Positions 30,657-35,527 of a DNA stretch of 35,527 nucleotides are shown here, piece by piece. The notes beneath the pieces were generated by a model. That model did no database searches. It was not told the origin of the DNA and saw only the letters and a list, made by a program, of their open reading frames with translations. The stretch is taken from assembly GCA_024404115.1 (NCBI GenBank), contig JAKSQM010000016.1, forward strand, positions 1 to 35,527, given 5' to 3'. The stretch is from Clostridia bacterium. Lineage in GTDB: Bacteria > Bacillota > Clostridia > Oscillospirales > Acutalibacteraceae. The translations under genes were made by a program, and so were the position numbers. Positions within the stretch are counted from its first letter, which is position 1; every line of letters starts with the position of its first letter.

Positions 30657-32000
30657 TTATCTTCTTTCCTGAACATTCTTGGTGATGTTCTTAACCTTTT
30701 CTCTTAAATCTGAGCGGTTTTTCAGCTTGCCCTCAAACTGCTCAAGGCTGTAAAGGATTGTTGTGTGATTTTTGCCGCCGAACTCTTTACCGATAGAATT
30801 TGTTGACATACCAGTAAGCTCACGGACTATGTAAATTGACATCTGACGCATTTCAACTGTGGCAGAGTCCTGACGCTTTGATAAAATATCCTGCGCAGAA
30901 ACGCCGTAGGTTCTTGCAACCTCCTGCACGATTCTTTCAACAGTAATTGGCTGAGGCTGATTATCAACAAGAATATCTTTAATAGCTGCCTGCGCTGTGG
31001 TAATGCTTGTGGGCATACCCTGCATTGTAACATAGGCATTCATCTTATTAACTGCGCCCTCAAGCTGACGGATGTTATCTTTAAGCTTCTGAGCGATATA
31101 CTCAACAACATCATTGCCAAGCATAAGGTTAAGATTCTCTGCTTTTCTTTTGATAATTGCCATTCTTGTTTCAATATCGGGTGGCTGAATGTCTGCAATA
31201 AGTCCCCACTCGAAGCGGTTACGAAGTCTGTCATCAAGAGTTGCAATTTCTTTAGGAGGCATATCAGATGTGAGAACTATCTGATTACCTGCGTTTGAAA
31301 GAGCGTTGAATGTGTGGAAGAATTCCTCCTGCGTTGCCTCTTTGCCTGCGATGAACTGAACATCGTCCACAAGGAGAATATCTGCACTGCGGTATTTGTT
31401 ATGGAACTCAACCATATTGTTGGGAGTTTTGTTATTTCTTGCAAGGGCAAGGTAATGAACAAGCTCGTTTGTGAAAGCTTCACCGCTGGTATATACTATA
31501 TTTGCATTTGGATTATTCTTTTTAACCTCATTGCAGATTGCGTTGAGAAGATGAGTTTTGCCAAGGCCTGAATTGCCGTGAATAAGGAGAGGGTTATATG
31601 CTCCGCCAGGGTTAGCCGCAACAGCGATTGCCGCCGCATGGGCGAATTTGTTTGATGAGCCAACAACGAAAGATTCAAAAGTATCTTTCTGAGCATCACT
31701 GCCAGAAACCACTGCAACTTTTTCGTCCGCAACACGCTTTTCGTCAGCAGTGTAATCTACAGATTCAATAAGCTCAATTGCAATATCAAATCCCATAATA
31801 TTATAGAAAGACTGCCTGAGCTTGTCCATAAATCTGTTTTCAATAACTTTCTTTTTAAAGCCAGTAACCGCAAGAACTACTTTTTCCTCATCGAAGCTGA
31901 TAAGCTCCATATCCTTGAACCAAACATTGTATATGGATTCGGAAACAAGAGACTGACACTCTTCTTTTACCATATCCCATAACTCATTGAATGAGTTCAT
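30657..32000 (-). CDS. dnaA: DnaA, chromosomal replication initiator
   Basis: This 447-residue protein is a complete DnaA. Domain I (1-80) is followed by a linker and the AAA+ domain, with Walker A GNSGLGKTH at 142-150, ILLVDDVQFI as Walker B, and the arginine-finger region DRLRNRFEWG. The domain IV signature is MSTNSIGKEFGGKNHTTILYSL. The ATG at 32000 is chosen because GGAGGGG lies 7 bases upstream. Instead of dnaN-recF-gyrB, the following genes are ftsY-rdgB-yhbY-smpB-ssrA. The 250 bases upstream hold a promoter but no cluster of DnaA-box 9-mers, so oriC is not evident here. Confidence 0.97.
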   Translation of the reverse strand: MNSFNELWDMVKEECQSLVSESIYNVWFKDMELISFDEEKVVLAVTGFKKKVIENRFMDKLRQSFYNIMGFDIAIELIESVDYTADEKRVADEKVAVVSGSDAQKDTFESFVVGSSNKFAHAAAIAVAANPGGAYNPLLIHGNSGLGKTHLLNAICNEVKKNNPNANIVYTSGEAFTNELVHYLALARNNKTPNNMVEFHNKYRSADILLVDDVQFIAGKEATQEEFFHTFNALSNAGNQIVLTSDMPPKEIATLDDRLRNRFEWGLIADIQPPDIETRMAIIKRKAENLNLMLGNDVVEYIAQKLKDNIRQLEGAVNKMNAYVTMQGMPTSITTAQAAIKDILVDNQPQPITVERIVQEVARTYGVSAQDILSKRQDSATVEMRQMSIYIVRELTGMSTNSIGKEFGGKNHTTILYSLEQFEGKLKNRSDLREKVKNITKNVQERR

Positions 32001-32077
32001 CTTTTTCCCCTCCGTTTTCTTAAACTCGGCATAACGCCAGCAACCCAGAACAGGGCACAAATACTGATTATGATTTA

Positions 32078-32106
32078 AGTATATCATAAGTCCGCCCGTT
32101 TTTCAA
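32078..32106 (-). promoter_or_regulatory. Promoter of the dnaA cluster
   Basis: The minus strand has TTGAAA (32101-32106), a 17-base spacer ending in the extended -10 element TTATGA, and TATACT (32078-32083). The leader to dnaA is about 70 bases. Confidence 0.8.
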
Positions 32107-32136
32107 CAGATAATATTAACATTTTTTTACTGTCAG

Positions 32137-32166
32137 TTCAAAAATATTATGGGAGAATGATATAAT
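32137..32166 (+). promoter_or_regulatory. Promoter of the CE15-like esterase gene
   Basis: TTCAAA (32137-32142), an 18-base spacer ending in an extended -10 TGA, and TATAAT (32161-32166). It is divergent from the dnaA promoter, 30 bases away. Confidence 0.7.
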
Positions 32167-32253
32167 TGAGTGGCGAAAAAGCTCAGCTGATATTGAAAAA
32201 GAGCATTTATTATGATAAATTTAGTGTAAAAAGATGACAAGGAGGGTCATATT

Positions 32254-33312
32254 ATGAAGCTTTTGCCCGATTTAATGACATTTGCTGACGGAACAGCCGT
32301 TCTGACAAAAAATGACTGGATAGAAAGAAGAAAAGAGATTATTGATATTTTAAGCCGTGAGGAATACGGCTATATGCCCCCTGCCCCGAAGGCTGTTACA
32401 GGTGAAGCAAAAAGAGAAGAGGACAGATGCTGTTCGGGACACGCATATAAAGAGAGAATAAACATCACTTTTGATACACCAAAGGGCGATTTTTCGTTCC
32501 CTGTGAATTTTTTTGTGCCTGTTAAAGAGGGAAAATATCCGCTGATTATTTTAATCAACTTCCGCCCCGACGCTTATGATAAATACTGCCCTGTGGAGGA
32601 GATTTTTGACAGCGGATTTGCCATTGCGCAGATTTATTATGAGGACATCACCACTGACGATGAGGATTTTAATAATGGGCTCGCTCCACATTATGAAAGA
32701 GATAAGGACACTGGCTGGGGCAAAATATCCATGTGGGCATTCTCTATAAGCAGAGCCATAGATTATTTTATGAAAAGGGAAGAAATCGACAGCGAAAACA
32801 TCATTGTTGCTGGTCATTCAAGGCTTGGCAAAACTGCCCTCTGGTGCGGTGCAAATGATGAAAGAGTGAAATTTGTCTGCTCCAACGGCTCAGGGTGCAG
32901 TGGTGCGGCATACGAAAGGCTCAAGCACAAGGGTGCTGAAACGGTTGACGATATTGTAAGGCGATTCCCTCAATGGTTTTGCGGTAACTATAAAAAATAT
33001 GCAAATAATGCAGACGCTATGCCATTTGACCAGCATTTTCTAATTGCCGCCTGTGCGCCGAGGTTTGTTTGCGTTGGTGATGCCAGCGAGGATTTATGGG
33101 CAGACCAATACTCTGAACAGCTTGCCTGCATTGGTGCTTCACCTGCGTGGAAAATCAACGGCAAAAGCGGATATGTTGGCGTTAAAAGACCTGCAAAGGT
33201 TGGGGAGAGATTCCCAAAAGGTGAAATTTGCTACCATATGAGGGACGGTATGCACTTTTTTGGCAGAGCGGACTGGCTGAGCTTTATTAAATTTATCAAA
33301 TCGAAAATATAA
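32254..33312 (+). CDS. CE15-like glucuronoyl esterase / alpha-beta hydrolase
   Basis: The protein has 352 residues and no signal peptide. The nucleophile elbow VAGHSRLGKTALW with Ser189 has the S-R-x-G-K sequence of carbohydrate esterase family 15 (4-O-methyl-glucuronoyl esterases). NGSGCSGAAYERL follows as in that family, and the late DGMHFFG supplies His334. The family cleaves ester links between lignin alcohols and xylan glucuronic acids. The absence of an export signal suggests it acts on imported oligosaccharides or a different ester. AGGAGGG precedes the ATG. It has its own promoter and is followed 66 bases later by another gene with a separate promoter. Confidence 0.82.
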   Translation: MKLLPDLMTFADGTAVLTKNDWIERRKEIIDILSREEYGYMPPAPKAVTGEAKREEDRCCSGHAYKERINITFDTPKGDFSFPVNFFVPVKEGKYPLIILINFRPDAYDKYCPVEEIFDSGFAIAQIYYEDITTDDEDFNNGLAPHYERDKDTGWGKISMWAFSISRAIDYFMKREEIDSENIIVAGHSRLGKTALWCGANDERVKFVCSNGSGCSGAAYERLKHKGAETVDDIVRRFPQWFCGNYKKYANNADAMPFDQHFLIAACAPRFVCVGDASEDLWADQYSEQLACIGASPAWKINGKSGYVGVKRPAKVGERFPKGEICYHMRDGMHFFGRADWLSFIKFIKSKI

Positions 33313-33322
33313 TTTATTTATA

Positions 33323-33351
33323 TTGAAAGCGGGCACCGATTATGATATAAT
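33323..33351 (+). promoter_or_regulatory. Promoter of the octopine-dehydrogenase-family gene
   Basis: TTGAAA (33323-33328), a 17-base spacer ending in TTATGA, and TATAAT (33346-33351). It closely resembles the dnaA promoter, including the extended -10. Confidence 0.82.
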
Positions 33352-33378
33352 CAATCGGTACAAAAGGTGGTTGGTGTT

Positions 33379-34464
33379 ATGAAAAATATTACGATTGTAG
33401 GTGCAGGGAATATCGGCACTCAGTTTGCTGTTCACTGTGCCGAAAAGAAATATAATGTTACGATATTCAGCTCTAAGCCAGAAAAAATATGCAAAGAGCT
33501 TTTAATTGTAAACGAAAACGGTGAAACAATTCACAAGGGCATAATCAGCAGTGCAACAAATGACCCAAAAGAAGCGTTTATGAATGCGGAAATTATATTT
33601 GTAACAATGCCCGCTTTTTGCATGAAAAGTGTTGCAGAGAAAATTCTGCCATTTGCCAACAGTAATATGAAAATCTGCCTTGTACCAGGCACTGGCGGAG
33701 GCGAATGTGCATTTAAAAAATGCAGAGAAAAAGGTGCGGTTATATTTGGCATTCAGCGTGTTCCCAGCGTTGCAAGGCTTTGCGAATACGGTAAATGTGT
33801 AAGAGCCACAGGATATAGAGATGAACTTTTTGTTTCGGCTATTCCAAACAGCGAAACCGATAATTGCCGTCAGATTATCAACAGCATTTTTGACAAAATG
33901 AAATGCTCTGCCCTGCCCTGTTATCTTAACCTTACGCTGACCCCCTCTAACCCTATACTTCACACCACAAGGCTCAGAGTGCTTTATAAGGATTACAAGG
34001 CTGGATTTGTTTATGACAGCGTTCCGCTTTTTTATGAGGGATGGAACGATGAAACATCAGAGCTTCTTTTTAAATGTGATGAAGAGGTTCAGCTGATTTG
34101 CAAAAAGCTCAGCACATTTGACCTGAGCTATGTTAAGTCTTTGCGTATTCATTATGAAAGCCCCACACCCGAAGCTCTTACCAAAAAGATTCAGAGCATC
34201 AAAGGCTTTAAAGGAATAACCAGCCCCACCGTTAAGGTTGAAAACGGATATATTCCCGATTTTGATTCAAGATATTTCACTGCCGATTTTCCGTTTGGAT
34301 TGTCTATTCTCACTCAGCTTTCTCAGCTTTTGGAAATTGACACACCGAATATGAACGCAACGCTTCAGTGGTACTATAATCTGGTCGGTGCAAGAGATGA
34401 ATTCAGATTCTCAGATTACGGTATCAACTCAAAAGAAGATGTTATAAAATTCTATTCAGAGTGA
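33379..34464 (+). CDS. NAD/NADP octopine/nopaline dehydrogenase family protein
   Basis: The protein has 361 residues. The N-terminal Rossmann fold starts ITIVGAGNIGTQFAVHCAE, the dinucleotide-binding G-x-G-x-x-G. A second domain has the octopine-dehydrogenase pattern LTLTPSNPILHTTRLRVLY near 190, with the catalytic-type His, and FYEGWNDETSELLFKCDEE. Family members reductively couple an amino acid to a keto acid, or run the reverse reaction. The substrate here is unknown. The ATG at 33379 has AAAGGTGG 8 bases upstream; a GTG four codons earlier lies within that site. The gene is monocistronic, with its own promoter and terminator. Confidence 0.88.
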   Translation: MKNITIVGAGNIGTQFAVHCAEKKYNVTIFSSKPEKICKELLIVNENGETIHKGIISSATNDPKEAFMNAEIIFVTMPAFCMKSVAEKILPFANSNMKICLVPGTGGGECAFKKCREKGAVIFGIQRVPSVARLCEYGKCVRATGYRDELFVSAIPNSETDNCRQIINSIFDKMKCSALPCYLNLTLTPSNPILHTTRLRVLYKDYKAGFVYDSVPLFYEGWNDETSELLFKCDEEVQLICKKLSTFDLSYVKSLRIHYESPTPEALTKKIQSIKGFKGITSPTVKVENGYIPDFDSRYFTADFPFGLSILTQLSQLLEIDTPNMNATLQWYYNLVGARDEFRFSDYGINSKEDVIKFYSE

Positions 34465-34490
34465 TAAAAACAGTAGGTTTTGTATTTTGG

Positions 34491-34520
34491 GCACAGCTTC
34501 GGCTGTGCTTTTTTCTTTTT
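34491..34520 (+). terminator. Terminator after the octopine-dehydrogenase-family gene
   Basis: A GCACAGC/GCTGTGC stem with a TTCG loop is followed by a long T-run. Confidence 0.93.
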
Positions 34521-34525
34521 ATATA

Positions 34526-34554
34526 TTGAAAATTTTATTGTTTTGTGGTAAAGT
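34526..34554 (+). promoter_or_regulatory. Promoter of the structured leader and XRE gene
   Basis: TTGAAA (34526-34531) and TAAAGT (34549-34554) are separated by 17 bases. Transcription would begin at the base of the outer stem of the folded element at 34561. Confidence 0.6.
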
Positions 34555-34560
34555 ATGAGT

Positions 34561-34711
34561 GCGAGGCAATTTAATATTTTGAATCGGTACAGTGTGTGTT
34601 TTTACTTCGGTAAAAATACAGGCTCTTTTTCGCATACTGTACTACGGTTCGAAATTGTCTCGCAGCAATGAGCCATGTGTTTTTCGGCGTGGCTTCGGCT
34701 GCGCTTTTTTT
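34561..34711 (+). ncRNA. Predicted structured leader RNA or small RNA
   Basis: Nested pairing spans about 100 bases. GCGAGGCAATTT (34561-34572) pairs with AAATTGTCTCGC (34652-34663). Within it GTACAGT pairs with ACTGTAC, and the flanking CG and GAA pairs surround bulges. TTTTTAC-TTCG-GTAAAAA (34599-34616) forms an inner tetraloop hairpin. A second TTCG-capped GC stem (about 34688-34705) followed by seven T residues ends the unit, only 21 bases before the XRE start codon. It may be an independent small RNA or an attenuating 5' leader. It matches no riboswitch class that I recognise. A dispersed palindromic repeat is an alternative reading. Confidence 0.6.
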
Positions 34712-34712
34712 A
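34688..34712 (+). terminator. Terminator / attenuator before the XRE gene
   Basis: GCGTGGC pairs with GCTGCGC (two wobble pairs) around a TTCG loop, with seven T residues after it. It would stop most transcripts before the regulator gene unless the upstream fold changes. Confidence 0.75.
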
Positions 34713-34731
34713 TTTTAAGGGGGATGTAAAT

Positions 34732-34923
34732 ATGAGCTTTGCAGAGAATTTTAAAAAGGCACGAAAAGAAGCGGGACTTACTCAAAAGCAGGTGGCGGAC
34801 GCTCTGGGGCTTAACCGAAGCACCGTTACATATTATGAAACAGGCGTAAGCATGCCGAACACACGCAACCTCGGTAAAATACGGGATTTACTTAATATAT
34901 CAATTGAAGATCTTTTAAAATAA
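34732..34923 (+). CDS. XRE family helix-turn-helix regulator
   Basis: This 63-residue protein is a single XRE/Cro-C1 DNA-binding domain: FKKARKEAGLTQKQVADALGLNRSTVTYYETGVSMPNTRNL, with the usual TQ...G.....V..YE.G layout, ending ISIEDLLK. The ATG at 34732 has AAGGGGGATG upstream; an earlier frame start would lie inside the terminator stem. It has no ligand-binding domain. Whether it represses its own leader or other genes is unknown. Confidence 0.88.
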   Translation: MSFAENFKKARKEAGLTQKQVADALGLNRSTVTYYETGVSMPNTRNLGKIRDLLNISIEDLLK

Positions 34924-34925
34924 CG

Positions 34926-34952
34926 AAAGGTTCCCACTGCGGAGCCTTTTTA
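34926..34952 (+). terminator. Terminator after the XRE gene
   Basis: An AAAGGTTCC/GGAGCCTTT stem is followed by TTTTATG, immediately beyond the stop codon. Confidence 0.85.
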
Positions 34953-35527
34953 TGTTTATTATTTATTGCTCGCAATGACGATACTGACACTGCTTTGTTC
35001 AAATTTGACTTTGTGCAATCGGTCAGAAACGGGAAGAGCAAGCTACTCCACTACGGTGTGATGCCACAGAATTCTTCATTTAATTGTTGCAATGCGAAGC
35101 TGGCGAACGCAGTTCGCCCCTACGGTGTGCCGCTTTCACTTCTTCACTATTCACTATAACTTATTACTTAAAATGGGTGCGGGTGTCCCGCCATCACCGA
35201 AACCCGCCCGAAATTATTCATTATTCAATATTCATTCAAAATGTGGATTGCCACGGCTTCTATGAAGCCTCGCAATGACAATACCGATATTTTTCGTTCA
35301 AATTGTTATTTCTGCAATCGGTTAGAAACGGGAGGAGCAAGCCCCTCCCCTACGATATGTGGTATCAAGCCGTCAATCATTTAATTGTTATGCAAAGCTG
35401 GCGAACGCAGTTCGCCCCTACGGTGTGCCGTTAACTTCTTCACTATTCACTACAACCTATTACTTCAAATTCTACCCCTATCGTCAAAATCAAAGATTTT
35501 GCCACTTCCCCCAAGGGAAGCTTTTTT
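34953..35527. repeat. Repeat-rich intergenic region, right edge
   Basis: No credible gene is seen. Units present are a GGGAAG-type hairpin with CTACGGTGTG tail at 35030-35060, GGCGAAC/GTTCGCC hairpins with CCTACGGTGTG tails at 35099-35131 and 35397-35430, and a GGGAGG/CCTCCC hairpin with CCTACGATATG tail at 35330-35362. TTCACTATTCAC segments lie near 35142 and 35440. The last bases hold CAAAATC/GATTTTG and CTTCCC/GGGAAG hairpins running into T residues at the edge. The order of units partly repeats that of 12.1-12.7 kb. Confidence 0.8.

Noticed and set aside
35084-35278. 64-codon frame near the right edge
   Set aside because: It consists of translated repeat segments and lacks a ribosome site.

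Overview
The window looks like chromosomal DNA of a low-GC, Gram-positive anaerobe of the Clostridia, most likely a gut Ruminococcaceae/Oscillospiraceae-type organism. The signs are strong AGGAGG ribosome sites, TTGAAA/TTGACA-17-TATAAT promoters, a BlaI/BlaR pair, heterodimeric ABC exporters, several cytoplasmic glycosidases, and intergenic regions full of short hairpin repeats. This placement is inference from gene content; no 16S gene is present. I see no prophage, transposase, CRISPR array or tRNA gene.

Layout. 1-423: repeat-rich spacer and a terminator. 424-5867 (minus): a four-helix membrane protein under its own promoter, then an ABC exporter operon (two half-transporters plus a TIM-barrel epimerase) behind a perfect-consensus promoter. 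5994-8079 (minus): an oligopeptide-binding lipoprotein overlapping a VanZ-like gene. 8228-12009 (plus): rmuC, apparently starting at a non-canonical codon, then a GH3 glycosidase. 12058-12764: repeat-rich spacer. 12765-14990 (minus): PAP2 phosphatase, an unknown protein, and a PnuC transporter. 15146-18075 (plus): a blaI-blaR-like pair with two visible operators, then an alpha/beta hydrolase. 18388-21464: a ChbG-type deacetylase facing away from a GNAT acetyltransferase and a GH20 hexosaminidase, a small amino-sugar neighbourhood. 21508-26140: a metallophosphoesterase diverging from a nitroreductase, followed by MATE and MFS transporters. 26264-27278 (minus): azlC-azlD. 27438-27660: a predicted short RNA converging on a small gene broken by a stop codon. 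27828-32000 (minus): dnaA-ftsY-rdgB-yhbY-smpB-ssrA, a housekeeping cluster for replication initiation, membrane targeting, nucleotide sanitation, ribosome maturation and trans-translation. 32254-34464 (plus): a CE15-like esterase and an octopine-dehydrogenase-family protein. 34526-34923: a strongly folded predicted leader RNA ending in a terminator, ahead of a 63-residue XRE regulator. 34953-35527: repeat-rich spacer.

Most genes are ordinary. The less ordinary signals lie between genes: (i) hairpin repeats in which the flanks are conserved but the stem sequence changes compensatorily; (ii) a 'CTTTTCGGTCTGCGCTAA' element lying just beyond hairpins between convergent genes; (iii) the folded leader before the XRE gene; (iv) the short RNA facing a broken 36-codon gene; (v) smpB and ssrA directly abutting, with an atypical tag reading frame; and (vi) dnaA separated from dnaN with no DnaA-box cluster beside it. 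No single locus is clearly a new defence or metabolic system.
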